A stretch of DNA of 64,000 bases, from contig CM032117.1 in NCBI GenBank assembly GCA_018894105.1, forward strand, positions 37,552,501 through 37,616,500. Direction: 5' to 3'. Below, one piece after another: positions 1 to 12,884 of the stretch. Below the pieces are notes generated by a model. That model was not told the DNA's origin. It did no database searches and saw nothing but the letters and a program-made list of their open reading frames with translations. The stretch is from Jacaranda mimosifolia (taxonomy: Eukaryota; Streptophyta; Magnoliopsida; Lamiales; Bignoniaceae). The position numbers and the translations under genes are program-made. Each line of letters begins with the position of its first letter. Position 1 is the stretch's first letter.

Positions 1-632
1 AGTTAATAATTTTTTTTATATTTAATAAATGTATTCAACTTAATCTAATTAAATTATTTTAGATATTATTATTTTTTAATATTATTGAGATGTAATTTAA
101 AGACAAAATCAAGTTTAATTAAGAGATGGATTTGATTTTTATTTTTATTTTATAATTAATAAATATGTTTAATTAAATTTGATTAAATTACTTTAGATAT
201 GTTGATGATTTTAACTTTTTATTTTTTTAATTCAACTTCAATTAAAAGATTATTTAATATTTAAAATGTTATTAATAAAATTATTTAAATATATTCTGAG
301 TAATTTAAATAATATTAAAGTTAAACCCCCATGTTAAAGTTACAAATAAGTTGAGGGGTATTTTTGTCTGAAAAATAATTAAAACAGCTTTTGAAGGATA
401 TTTTTGAATTTTAATATAAATTTTCAACCAACGTCTACAAATTTGTTAAGGATGCTAACAGTTCTTCAAAAATTTAATTAAATATATGGGGATAATTTTT
501 TATTTTTTTAAAACTTATAACTATATTACTAAGTTTATATGACAATAGTACAAGCCTACAAAATAAAAATATGAAATGATATATTCATCTTATATATAAT
601 TATAGAGTATAGTTAGATATTTTAAAACATTT
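1..632. other. AT-rich intergenic DNA, no gene seen
   Basis: Very AT-rich sequence with poly-A and poly-T runs. No open frame of useful length and no recognisable repeat end was found on either strand. Confidence 0.6.
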
Positions 633-985
633 AGAAGTCGTTTGAGTGAATTTATAAACTTCTCAAATTATTTTATAAAATATTTGATAGCTTATAAGAT
701 GTCAAAAAGTATTTCGTTAATTATAAAATTGTCAAAAAGTGTTTTGTTAATTATAATATTTTATAATATATTTTAATCATATTAATTATAAAATTGCCAT
801 TACTAATACCTTATAAGCTCCAAGATTTTATTATCCAAATATTTTGAGATTTTTTTTTAAAAAAAAAAAAATCTAGTATCTTCTAAATTTGAAAAATATC
901 TTATAAGATGCAGAAATTCCAAAAATATTTTATAAGATTCAGGAGCTTATAAGATATTTTAAATAAATTTTGCCAAACACCTTCT
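633..985. mobile_element. hAT-like MITE (putative)
   Basis: The ends form an imperfect inverted repeat. The left end reads AGAAGTCGTTTGAG and the right end, read on the other strand, AGAAGGTGTTTGGCAAAA. Both are followed by TTATAA-rich sequence with repeated TTATAAGATGTC or TTATAAGCTC words. Small size (about 350 bp), lack of coding capacity and the GTGTTTGGCAAA end fit plant hAT-type MITEs. No convincing 8-bp target duplication was seen, so family assignment is an inference. Confidence 0.45.
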
Positions 986-1269
986 TAATGTCCTTTTAGT
1001 TTTTAGCTAGTTAATAATTTTAGTATTTTTACTATTTTATTTTAGAATTAAAAGATTAATTATTCTAATTTAGTTCATTCTTTCTAATTATTGATTGACT
1101 TTATGATTAATTAATATTAATAATATGACATCAATATAAATTAATTATAAAGTTAAGCAACAATAATTTTAAAACAGGGGGAAGGTTTTTTGTCTTTTTT
1201 CTTTCATAAAGGTTTTTTTTTTTGTGAATTGAACAATTTTACATATATTTATGATTTTAATATTATTGT
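986..1269. other. AT-rich intergenic DNA
   Basis: No coding frame or repeat boundary recognised. A short G-run near 1175 is the only compositional break. Confidence 0.5.
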
Positions 1270-3220
1270 GTAATTTAGAATTAAGTTACTAAAAAACTGG
1301 TCAAGCCCAATTAAAAAAAAAAAAGATCTTGGTGAAGTCCAATTAATGAAATTTATAAATCAATATGAAACTTAATTCATTAAGAATGACCAAATTAGTT
1401 ACTTATTGTAAAATTGGTCAAGCCCATTAAGAAAAAGAATAAGTTGGTAAAGTCCAATTGACGAATTTTATAAATTAATATAAAGCCCATATCATTTAAA
1501 AAACTTTCAAACCCAATTTTAAAGAAGTAGTTAGTGAAGTTAAGTTAACTAATTCTTTAATTAAGAAAGACACAAATTTTTTCACAAAGTTCAATCACGA
1601 ATTCACTATAATATATGTAACTCAATTCTTAAATGAAGTCTAATTTATCAATTCACTAAAAAACTTGGTGAAATACAATTTTTAATTAACTGGAGAAGCT
1701 AAATTAACCAATCTTTAGATTAATGTAAATCTTAATTCACCAAGTTATAATTGGTGAATTCCAATTCTTAAACAAAGCCTAATAAATGATTTTCTAAAAC
1801 TTTTTGTGAAATTCAGTTCTTAAAAAATAAATTAGAAAATCACAATTAACTAATTTTTTAAATAAAAGTCAAACCCAACATAGTTTTTTACCATTGGTGA
1901 ATTATTATTCTTAAAAATGGATTAATTGAAGCCCACAAAGAAGCCCAATTTATTAATTTATTGAAAAATTGGTCAAGCCCATTAAGAAAAAAAAGCAGTT
2001 GGTAAAGTCCAATTGATGAAATTTATAGATTAATATGAAGCCGAGTTCATTTAAAAATTTATCAAGCCCAATTTTAAAAAAGAAGTTGGTGAAGCTAAAT
2101 TAACTAATTCTTTAATTAAGAAAGACAAATTCTTAAACAAAGCTCAATCATGAATTCATTAAAATATTTGTAAACCCAATTCTTAAATGAAGTCTAATTC
2201 ATCAATTTACTAAAAAATTTGGTGAAATACAAATTTTAATTAGCTGGTGAAACTCAATTAACCAATCTTTAAATTAATTTAAATCTCAATTCACCAATTT
2301 ACTCACCAAGTTATAATTGGTAAATTCCAATTCTTAAACAAAGCCTACTAACTAATTTTCTAAAACATTTTGTGAAACTCAGTTCTTAAGAATAAATTAG
2401 AGAAGCACAATAACTAATTTTTTAAATTAATGTCAAGTCCAATTCTTAAAAAATGACACTAATTCATTATAAAATTAGTGAAACCCAATTAATAAAAAAT
2501 AAGCTGCTAAAGCCCAATTAATCAACTCTGTAATTTAATGTCAAACCCAATTCTTTATCAAATAACATTAATTTACTAAAAAATCGGTGAACTCATATTA
2601 ATAAAAAGAAAAGTTGCAAAAGCCCAATTAATGAATTCTTTAAGTTAATGTCAAATCCAATTCATATAGAAATCTCAATTGACTAATTTACAAAGACATT
2701 TATTGAAGTCCAATTAATAAAAAATAAGTTGGTAAAGCCCAATTAATGAAAATTTCAAATTAGTATGAAATTCAATTTGCCAATTCACTAAAATATTAGT
2801 TAAACCAATTAGTAAAAAAATAAGCTTGGCAACCCAAAGTAATCAATTATTTAAACTAAAGTGAAGTCCAATTAATAAAAAATAAGCTTAGTTCCTTAAA
2901 GAAAGTATAATTCACCATTTACCTCACTTCAAATTTGTTCAAGACAAAATCTTACAATGAAGCCTAATTCACCACTTAATTTACTATAAATTTGATCAAA
3001 CCTATTTCATAAATGAGAACTCCCAATTCAGTGAATAATTCACAAAAAAATTATAAAACCCAATGTTTAAGGGAAACTGGCTAGACTAGTGGATCATTCA
3101 CTTTAAATTTTTTCAAGGTCGATCCTCAAAATAAAACCTAATCCAACAATAATTCACTAAAAAATTGGTTAAGCCCAATTACCAAATTTTTTACATTATT
3201 GTGAAGCCCATTTCTTGAAC
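1270..3220. repeat. Degenerate minisatellite with ~555-bp higher-order unit
   Basis: About 1.95 kb built from short related words such as TTGGTGAAGCCCAATTAAT, AATTCTTAAA and AATTCACTAAAAAA, recurring every few tens of bases. A higher-order copy is visible: GGTCAAGCCCATTAAG at 1416 recurs at 1971, and GGTGAAATACAA at 1667 recurs at 2221. Both shifts are 554-555 bp, with the intervening order of words kept. From about 2450 onward the array continues in more diverged form. No reading frame survives through it. It may be an internal array of the CACTA element ending at 3693, or an independent minisatellite. Confidence 0.75.
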
Positions 3221-3239
3221 AAAAGCCCCACCCAAAAGC

Positions 3240-3693
3240 ATTTGTAAAAATTTAATTTAATATCCATTTATAATTAGTAACAAAAATCATTGTTACCATA
3301 TGTGTACAATTGATGTTTTGAGTGAATGAATTTTGGAGGGAAATTAATTGAAGTTTAGTAACTAGAAACTTTGTTACAATATATTTTATTTGTAACAAAT
3401 ATTTCGTTGTTACAAAAGGTACCAAATTTTATTATAGATATATCTTCTTATACGATATAAAATGTTATATATAACAAAATAACATTTTCCATAACGAATT
3501 ATTATTTAGTTACGAACGTAAAAAATTTAAGGTAACAAATTTGAGTTAAAGGTAACAAGACTTTTACTTAGTTACTTAAGAAAATTTTATTTGTAACAAA
3601 AAATCAATTTTGTTACTATATACTTGACATTTGTAACGAATTTTACCTTTGTTACCAAAGTTTTTGTTACGTGAAGTGAAATTTGTTGTAGTG
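3240..3693. mobile_element. Right end of a CACTA transposon with GTAACAAA subterminal repeats
   Basis: The segment ends with TTTGTTGTAGTG at 3693, the inverted form of a CACTACAACAAA terminus. About 420 bp inside this end carries many copies of GTAACAAA or TTTGTTAC in both orientations, the subterminal repeat pattern of CACTA elements. The partner left end was not found between 1 and 3240, so it is lost, degraded or outside the window. The element is inserted inside the coding region of the CACTA transposase at 3694-6197. Confidence 0.7.
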
Positions 3694-6197
3694 ATAATCT
3701 ATCTCGATTATATCCTTAATAACCCCATATAGCTCAATTCGCCCACAATTGGATTACTATCTTTACTACTAGCAAACTCGAAGTTACTGCTGAGACCATA
3801 AGACCAATTTTGAGTTTTTCTATTTTTCTCACAACATTTTGTATGAAATCTAAATCCATTAACTATGAAACCTTATATCTTTTTACTATGACATTTGGTC
3901 CTCTAGCCGACAACTTTAAATCCGTAGAAATAGGATCATCGCCATCCAAGTCCATGTTTTCAACCTATGAAAAAATAAAACAAACATAAAATGATTATAT
4001 AACATTGAAGGCTAAATCAACATATTCATGTCCTAAAGGAAATTTAAGCGATAACTTATATGTTCTTCAAACCAAGATGCAAATATGTCATTATGAATAC
4101 GTTGAATTTGATGCTCTGAAGCATAAGGATGTTGGCTAATAACCATTGTCTTGTGACTACTGTAATTAAACAAGTGTATGAGCTATACTTTACTAAATAA
4201 AACATACAAACAATATAAATTGACAACTTAATATATTGATCAATATGTTTGCAATTGAACAACACATATCGATGTGCTTGTGCCAACACTTTGACATCTA
4301 CTTTAACAATTTCTATCTTCCCAATAGGACGACCTGACATCCAAAAGATATCCAACCCTTCTTTGCAATTCTCATTCTCAACATCATTTCTTCTACTTTG
4401 GTTAAATCTTGTCTCCACATCATTTGAAAAGTACAAGGAGCAAAATGTCCAACATTTATCTGCAATGTACCCCTTAGCTATTAAACCTTCTGGGTGACTC
4501 CTATTTCGTACATATGATTTTAAAGTGGTCAAATACCTAAGCGATTACAAATTTCTTATTTTAGACTTGAATTTTTATCAACTTTAAGTATAAGAAAGAA
4601 AAGAAGTGAAAAAAATAATTAGTAAGGAAAAACTTTAGTAGCTCTCAATTTGATACATCCAACGATAATGCACTGGACTTGCTAGCCTAGCCTCATTGGC
4701 CAAATGAATGCATAGATGCACCATAATATCAAAAAAAATAGGAGGAAAAATCCTCTCAAGTTGGCACAATGTCTCTGCAATCTCATTTTCTAGTGCAACT
4801 AAGTTATGAGGTTGAAGAACTTTAGAACACAAGTCTCAAAAGTACCAACATAATTGAATCAAAGGTTGACGCACAGACTTAGGCAATACTCTCCGTAGAG
4901 CTAATGGAAGTAGTTGTTGCATTAGAATGCGATTGTCAGGACTTTTTAGACTAGAAAATTTGAGTGGCTTAAGCTTCACACTTCTGAATATATTAGAAGT
5001 GTAACCATTGGGAGACTTTACTTTCTTTATAACCTTGAAAAAAATTTCTTTCTCTTTTTTATCCATTGTGTATGAAGCAGCAGGCATTACATATCTATTA
5101 GATTCTTCTTCTTTAGGGTGAAGACCTGGTCTAATGCCCATATCTTGTAAGTCCAGACGTGCACAAAAGTGATCTTTTGATTTTTCCTGTAAATCTAACA
5201 AAGTGCCAAGAAGACTATCACACACATTTTTCTCAATATGCATGACATCAAGATACGCACTAAGTTATCTTTCCAGTAAGGAAGATAAAAAATGATACTT
5301 TTCTTTCTCCAACCATTTGGTAACTCAGAATTATCAGTCACCCTCTTTCCAAATTTGATGGGATCACAATTATTCAATTAATAGAGCTTCATTGATCTAG
5401 TCAATTGAGAAGTATTAGAATCCCTATGGAATAGATGATTTCTAGTCAAAAATCCGCAATAACCCATATAGTACCCCCTTTTAGAAAAATGTAACCGTAT
5501 AGATCATATGGACTTATGACATAATGTATAAGCATAATACCCCTTAGTATGATGACCAGATGAGTCAAAATTAGCAAGAAAGTCACTAATTGTCCACAAT
5601 AATGCAGCATGGATCTGAAAATTTTCTGTGCGAGATGCATCATAAGTTTTTATCCCAACATCCTATAGTTCTTTCAACTCTGCTATCAAAGGTTGCAAAC
5701 ATAAACCAATGTCATTTCTCGGTTGAGTTGGGCCAGGAATAAACAATGATAACATGAAATAAGGTTTTTTTATGCACATCCAAGGAGGTAAATTATATGA
5801 CAATAGCATAGTCGACCATGTACTATGTTGTACACTCGTAATTCGGAATGGATTAAATCCATCTGAAGCCAACCAAAGTTTGATATTGCGGGGATCTTTT
5901 GCAAATTCGAAATGATAGTAGTCAAAGGCGTTCCAAGCTAGAGAATCTACTGGATGTCTCATTTTATCATCCTTCGAACGACCCTCAGCATGCCATCTCA
6001 TAAATGATGTTTTAGATAACATGAACCGTTGTAACCTTGGTTTTAAAGAAAAATGCTAACCCATTCTTACAATTTTTACATAGACATAAAATCATTCCAT
6101 CAGTACTAGAATGTGAAAATGCAAAATTAAGGATTCTGTCAGCTCTCGCTTCATATGCATTACTTCCCCTTGGCAAATTCATCCAAGTTTAATCCAT
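3694..6197 (-). pseudogene. CACTA (En/Spm) TNP2-type transposase, decayed
   Basis: The minus strand encodes, in order, the parts of a TNP2-type CACTA transposase. Near 6197-6060 is the N-terminal transposase-associated domain (MD-TWMNLPR start, then DGMILCLCKNCKNG); its third codon is a stop. At 6022-5663 the transposase core begins (MRWHAEGR, SDGFNPF). At 5663-4840 it continues through a region with WDVGIKTYDAS, LPYWKD and MHIEKNVCD. At 4832-4240 is a DUF4218-like region (FFDIMVHL, YVRNRSHPEG, GYIADKC, QAHRYVLFNC). At 3960-3694 is a DUF4216-like piece (RGPNVIV, then a DIIEID motif). Frameshifts and stops separate the blocks. The last domain is cut at 3693 by another CACTA end. Non-functional; it would have moved DNA by binding the element's terminal repeats. 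Confidence 0.88.
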
Positions 6198-6479
6198 ATC
6201 TAAACTAAATATAACCACCAAATGATTGATTATTGGTTCAAAATTTTAAGAAAATGAAATAGTTAGTTGCTAAAAAAAGTAAAAAAAAAAAAAAAGAAAA
6301 ATAAAATAAGCATGCATTTAATAACATCATTTAATTATTAAAAATTGAGTAATAAACTAATAAGTATGTCATTTGCATGCAAGAGATTCTCAGTTCTAAA
6401 GATCATTTAAAGTATATATGCATATATATAAATAGAGACGAAAACAGGGTGGGAGAATACGGGTGCATTTGGGTTCATT

Positions 6480-6720
6480 TTTAAACAATTAAAAGTGTCA
6501 TTATGTATGATGTTATGACACTTTGGGTGTTCAATTATCAAAATTTCAAGACTATAAAAAGTGTCCCTATATTCTTTCATTAGACACTTAAATATGCCCC
6601 TCTAAAATTCCTAAAAGTGTCATTACACATAAAAGTGTCCTATAAAATGTGATATAATGACATTTTTTCGCATCAATACAAATATGTAACTATATTTCAA
6701 CGAATAATCAAAAGTGTCTC
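6480..6720. repeat. Cluster of AAGTGTC motifs, probable CACTA subterminal region
   Basis: About seven copies of AAGTGTC(A/C) or its complement GACACTT lie in about 240 bp, in both orientations (for example near 6492, 6528, 6558, 6614, 6630, 6712). The cluster sits 300-500 bp upstream of the start of the decayed TNP2 gene, where 5' subterminal repeats of a CACTA element are expected. No terminal CACTA motif follows it to the right, so the element end is not fixed. Confidence 0.5.
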
Positions 6721-9700
6721 AATATACCAAATTTAATTATAATATATATACCTGAATTCTTAGAGTATCTTATTCCTAAGAAATTGTTTACAATACAAAT
6801 TTATGCATCAAACAAGATAAAAAGATGAAAAAATGAACTAGCTAGAAGTTGCTCCATATAGTCCAAATGTAAGATTGCATTAATAATAAAAATTCTACAC
6901 CTCAAAACAAGGTCCAAGCCATTCATGTTAACAACTTTCAAAATGAAAAAAACTAGAATTTTCGATTCAAAAATCCAAGTTTTCTATTTAAATGTAACAT
7001 ATAATATGTTTGAGTGCATTCAAAAAAACTTCACTGGTAGTTCTTTCATCAAACCAAACATCCCATTATTCTTCTTCCAATAAAACTTGTTAAAGTCAAA
7101 CAAACATGGATTTTAAGTTAAACCTAGGTACTCAACAAATAAAATAAAAATTTTGACAAAAGCAAGAAAATAATAATTACCAAAATTTGACAATAGCAGT
7201 CTAATATTTATTCACTTATGGATCAGACTCATGTCTTGCACTTAACCTTTATAGGTATGTAAGACAAATTTTCTTCAGACTAAATGAGAAAAGTCCTTTG
7301 ATTTTGATAAATTAGAGGAAAGAAGAAGTCAAATACTACCTGTCAAAAAAAAAATCTCTGTACATAGTCCATGCTATTTTAATTCTTGAGTTTGGTTCCT
7401 ACATCTAACTTGATACTAGCAACCTTTAATATGTTCTACATAAGATACTGTTATGAAAGTTTGGCCTTATTCATTTCCTAGGATGCACATATAAAATTAA
7501 GAAAATGGTATTTAAAAATATAAAAAAAATGATAAACTCAAGTATACAACCACTCATCATGCATTTAATTACCTATATTTTAGCATGCATTCATATAAAA
7601 GCTAAGATTGGAAAGTGACCTGAAGTTTTGTTGTTCCAAGAAGTATCAATGACAATAGGAATATTCCTACACTAGCAATACCATAAGAAAGCATGGGATT
7701 CTGTTTCCACCAAAAAAAAAAAAAAAAAAACAACATAAATACAGGATTAAGGAAACTTGTGATCTTGTAGAATTATTAATATTATTTTCTTTATCATTCT
7801 GAATAGATCAAAAAGTTTTAACGATAGATCAATAAAATACTCAACATAAAAGAAATGAATTGATAAATATTCAATATCATTTTAGAAATGAAGCACTATT
7901 TACATTTGGTCCATGATGATCTCACTATTGTGAATACCAATATAGGTACCAAAACAATCCAATCAAAAACTTAAATAGAAAGAAAAATGCCCATTTAGAA
8001 CTCAGATCTTAATTCTTGGTTTTGAATAAACAATGAACCCTGTCATCATTTCACATATTTAGTTATTAAATATTAAGGTTAAGTGTATTCATGTCTTGGT
8101 AGCACATACAATATTCACATTGTTCCCCATGGGACTGCAACCAATGCTAGGAATATTGCAATTAATTAACAGTACATGCCAATAATCAGTAAATAAATTA
8201 TACAAGATAAACCATCGACTTTTTTTTCAAATATATAATGATAATATATGAATATTTATTTGTAAATTATGATATTTTCTCAAGGATATATATATAGATT
8301 TCATCAAGATTATTATATTGATGCCTTATCAAGAATAAATATTTTCATTCTTCAGTGATATGAAATGAGTATGGATCCCACCTTACTAGTCGCAATGAAT
8401 AAATAAGTAAATTAATTAGCAAATAAATAAATAAATAATAGTTCTGCGATGTTGTTCTCAAGCATGGTTGGATGGGCACATCTAATTGATTAAATGGCAT
8501 TACATATATAACCATTTTAATGAAAAAAACGTGTAGATTACTCCTATAATGGGCTGGTGCAGACATTTTCCGAAGCTAGAGAAAAAGAAAAAAGAAAAAG
8601 AAAAAGAGACATCATGAGTCATCACTTACTATGACATATACTATGAATGATAATCACAATCAATTACATGTTAAATAATAGGCACACATGAAATTCAATG
8701 GCCACGAGATTCTTGACTAGATACAACAGAAAGTCAAACACCTTTTAAACACAATACTAGCAGCTTAGCACAACTTCTATAGAATATAGAAAATTAGAAA
8801 TTACTCACCAAAAGGGATCATGATTGGCACTACAAGGCATGATAAGTTATTGATTTATTTTGTGATTCTAATATGCCAACTTTGCCTGGATAAATTGGAA
8901 TTTGAAGAGGGATAAAGACTTGTTCAACATTATGCCCTCTTAATATATTTTAAGATGAATTCTAATCTCTGGATTACTAATAATTGACAAAGATAGAAAC
9001 AACTATTCACAAATCAATTTCAAATGCAAAAGTTGCTCCTTGAAAGTTCCATGTTTTAAATATAACAGTAGCCACAAAAAAGTTCCATATGTGTGATATA
9101 ATATTGAAAATTTTATGAAATTTCCCCATCAAGATACTTTAACCAAATGCATACTTAATTCTTCACACAAATAAACTGCGGCAGAGAGAGTGCAAAGAAA
9201 GGAGAATGTACAAGGGAATGAGACTCCATTTTTGAAGAGAGAAAGATGAAAGAATACTTCACAGAAGGTTGTAGAGAAGAGTTCTCAATTTGTATATTGC
9301 AAAAAACTGCACTTAAGAATCATAGATTAGGGGTATATATACAAAAGCATTAAAGGCTACTCTAAGTGGTTAGAACTACCTAACTGAATGAAAGCTAACT
9401 AATTACTGTTTTAACAAATTGCTACCTCAGCAAACAATACATATCAATGCAGCTCGTGAGGTTTAGTGCCATGCATTCCATGCAGCTAGTGTGTGTATAT
9501 TGTACAGAGAACAATTTGGATGAAACCACGAATCTAGTTGTCTAGCAGAGTAGTTTCTCTAAACTGAAGTTGTGTGTATTATATAAAACCATTCTATTTC
9601 TCTAACACAAAAACCAAAAGCTTAACTTCTTGCCATTAATGTCAATCCCAAAAATGAGAAAACTATGCCTATGAAACCAAAGAATTCTTAAGTCAATCTA

Positions 9701-10860
9701 TAGATTTTACATATAATGATACACAGATTGTTGAGACCACACTCTATTCACAGAGCACAGAGAGGCAGGGTTCTGATGATCTCGTCAGTTGTGATATGAG
9801 TGCTAGCAGCAATGAATTTGAAGATATATATTGGGAAACAAAAATTAGTTAAGAAGCAGTAATAAGAAATTCTGAATATTTTCTTCTGCTAATTGTTTGA
9901 ATCATGTACTGCATGTAAATATGGCCCTTCTTTATGCGAACCCCCAATTATAGCAAGAGACCAGTTCCACTACCCTAAACTTTACTTAAACTTATTAAAG
10001 AAGTGAACTTGAACAAGAAGCAGAGGTTTTTGGTCAAAGCAAAATTAAGATTACAATCCCCTAGTGTAATTCGAGTCAAGAAAGAAACTAGAGAACTATG
10101 TAATAGGCCATTGCTGTCAAATCCCCTGATAGAGCAGCATACACAGATAGAACATGAAGCAACAGCTATCTCAAAATCAGAGGAACCATAAATTCCAAAA
10201 TATTTGAGAGAGTAATTATAAATAGGAAAAATGTGAAGAAACTATAATAATAGTAGTATTGATCTTGATTTTATAAGCCCAAGAAAATATAATTTAAGAA
10301 AACATCTGCAAAAACCATGAACTAGATTGAAATGCAAGAAACTTCCAAACCTAAAAACTAGAAGCTCCCATTGGACTTAGAAGAAACTTCCAAAACTATT
10401 AGCACTATAACCTGCACAAAGAGAAAATCCATAAATTATTTTCTAACAAGCATAATATAAAAGCAGTTTTAAAAATAAGATAAAATTATTGAAACCCTAG
10501 AAATTTTTGTTGAAAAATTAGAGTAGAATAACCAAAATCTATCAGAATAACATGGTGAATAGGATGAAATTCACAAGAGTGTGAGAGTTTGTGCCCTATA
10601 TTTGTGTGTGTGGTTTGTGTGTGTCTAGCTTTGCTGCAAAGAGTTTGACGTTGGGTGTCATGGCGTTGGCAGATGTGCGTGTGATAGTGGTGGTGTAGAT
10701 AAGTTTCTATAGAGGAGTGATGGTGGCGCATTTGTGGCAACGCGTATGTGATGGTGGTGCGTGGGTCTGTAGTGGTGGTGCGTAGGGATTTCTACGGTAT
10801 AACAAAATGTGGGAGAGGAAGGAATGAAAAGGGACGGCAATTGCAAAAGGAAAAAGACTT
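6721..10860. other. AT-rich non-coding DNA
   Basis: No protein domain recognised on either strand. A purine run (AAAAAG-type) lies near 8580. From 10560 to 10800 there is a GTG- and TGG-rich low-complexity stretch whose minus-strand reading gives His/Thr-rich frames with no family features. The interval may be internal DNA of a CACTA element with its right end at 11156, but the connection is unproven. Confidence 0.5.
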
Positions 10861-11156
10861 TTGGAGCCAAAATTTTAGCATTTTTTATAAGTAAAAATTA
10901 AATATTTTATTTTCACTACACTTAATGGTTAAATGTGGGAAAACATATCTATTACAAAACTTGTATAAAAGTATAGGAAAAATATTGGAGCCAAATTTTA
11001 GGCGCCAACACATTTTTATGGATGAAAATATAAAAAAAATGAATTATTTTATCTTTCCTACACCTAATCAAAAAATGTAGGGAGCTATTTATATTACTAC
11101 ACTTGTACAATAGTGTAGGGAAAATAGTGTAGTAATACTACTTTTTTCTTGTAGTG
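10861..11156. mobile_element. CACTA-type transposon right end
   Basis: The sequence ends at 11156 with CTTTTTTCTTGTAGTG, the inverse of the common plant CACTACAAGAAAA terminus. Within 300 bp inside it are duplicated words: GGAGCCAAA..TTTTAG at 10863 and 10989, and repeated TAGTGTAGGGAAAA or CCTACAC words around 11040-11130. These look like subterminal repeats. The left partner end was not found. It could be the 5' end of the element whose transposase lies at 3694-6197, but their subterminal motifs differ. Confidence 0.6.
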
Positions 11157-11460
11157 GTTAGTGTGATCCTTCTCCGCCACTTCAATTGTATCAAACTTGT
11201 TGTGTTTATTTACAGCCCTTATTCCAACCACGAGGGTGATACACTTAGCCAAAATATAGGTGAAACGATATTGGATCAGACACGCATAGCTAATTCTTCA
11301 TTTGGACATTTAAGAGAAATCAAGAATCGATGCATAGCAAAACAATTTCAGATAGTAAATATAGGATTCATCTATATATAGTTTATCTCACATGAAATAT
11401 ATAAAACTTATACAATTATAGATGAAAAGATATGGATGAAAAATTAGATGAGGAAAGATA
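11157..11460. other. Intergenic DNA, no gene seen
   Basis: A 75-residue open frame here has no domain features and is taken as chance. Confidence 0.5.
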
Positions 11461-11832
11461 TCAAAAAATGGACTTTAGGCCTAACCTCACCCCCAAAAGT
11501 TAGCTTAACTTTACTCTAAAAACTAGTTTAAGAAATAAAGATTGTCAAGCCATATATAGAATCCATTACTTATTTACTTAACTTATATTAGAATCTAACA
11601 CATCCTGCAAATGCCCAAAATGAACATTTGGAGCATGAAATATATAACATCAAATGGGTGGTCCAATAATACTGAGTAGCCAACACTGGGAATAAATGTT
11701 CCTGATACTATACCAAAAAATCAACCTTGGGCTTAATTCACCCCACAAGCTAGCTCAAGAGGTGAAGATTGTCTAAAATCATATATAAAGACCATTACTC
11801 ATTTATTTAACCAATGTGAAAATCTAACAATA
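11461..11832. repeat. ~250-bp repeat, about 1.5 tandem copies
   Basis: A block containing CTCACCCC..AAG(C/T)TAGCT, AAGATTGTC and ATTACT.ATTTA..TAAC occurs at 11463-11605 and again at 11713-11832. Between them is a segment with CATTTGGAGCATGAAATATATAAC and GGGTGGTCCAATAA. I recognise this wording as a dispersed non-coding repeat of eudicot genomes. Its class (TRIM-like or other) is not settled from sequence alone. Confidence 0.5.
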
Positions 11833-12884
11833 GATATTTTGATTAGTATACACCATGCTTCGTGGAGAGTGGAGATAGACATTCTTTTTCTGGAAACCCA
11901 TCATAGCTTGTAAGAATCCCTAGCATGATTGCTAGTTATTAAGGGAAAGTTTGGTTGAATTTTGTATTTATCTCTTGATAACTTATCTTATGATAATTTG
12001 TTTGATTATTAATTATTGTAGTGTCGCTTGTTTTGCATGATTGTTTGTAAATATATCTACTTGATTGTTGTTTGGTTTGAGGTATAATAGTTCTTGCCAT
12101 TTGATTATTCCCATGAAATGATCATGTTATCCTTGACTAGTTTGCAATTCTATAAATTTTGGGTTTAATTCCTTATATTTGCAATTAATTTAATTTGGTG
12201 GGTCCATGAAATAATTTAATTAAAGATTACGATATAGTTTATATAGTTTAACTTGGACATCGCAAAAATAACAATACTTAATATATTATTAGCTGGAGTG
12301 TATATATATCTTAACTTATCTTAAAAGTAATTATATAGTAAATTCACAATCATTGACATAATTAATTAACAAGTTGTTAGAGTCTAAATTGGTCAAGAAG
12401 CAACTAAATTTTGCAAAATAATTTATGGACTAAAAAGACTTTTTATAGCGAAAGGGAGCCAACTCTATCAAATGGGATAGTTATCCTGCGAGTGGTGGGT
12501 TTAGTTATACCAAAAGTTAGGATTAGATATACAGGCTAATGATAAGTTACGGACCTATGGGTAAACAAACACACAAACCAAACATGGACTATACATGATA
12601 AATTTTCCTAATCCTTAGTCATACATCCAACCAAACTTGCCTTAACTGTCATAAGGAGTCAAACAAACAAACCAAACACACACACAGACAACCATCCAAT
12701 GTCAATCAATTATACCTTCCATTGACATTGACATCAACATCTGAATCATCTGAACCAGAATCAGAACTAGAGAACACATGACTCTCACATTTGGAGACTT
12801 CCTCAATTTGAAACCGATTTCAAGTAACTGAAGCCTCATTGACATTGCCTATATTAACTGTACATCACTAATTTCTTGTCTTTA
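11833..12884. other. Intergenic DNA, no gene seen
   Basis: No coding or repeat signal that I can support. Confidence 0.45.

Noticed and set aside
8829..8845. CACTACAAGGCATG as possible left partner of the CACTA end at 11156
   Set aside because: Similarity stops after CACTACAAG, no flanking triplet match (GTT) and no subterminal repeats.
10486..10870. His/Thr-rich minus-strand frames
   Set aside because: They follow from a GTG/TGG-rich low-complexity stretch; no domain, and two overlapping frames look equally good.
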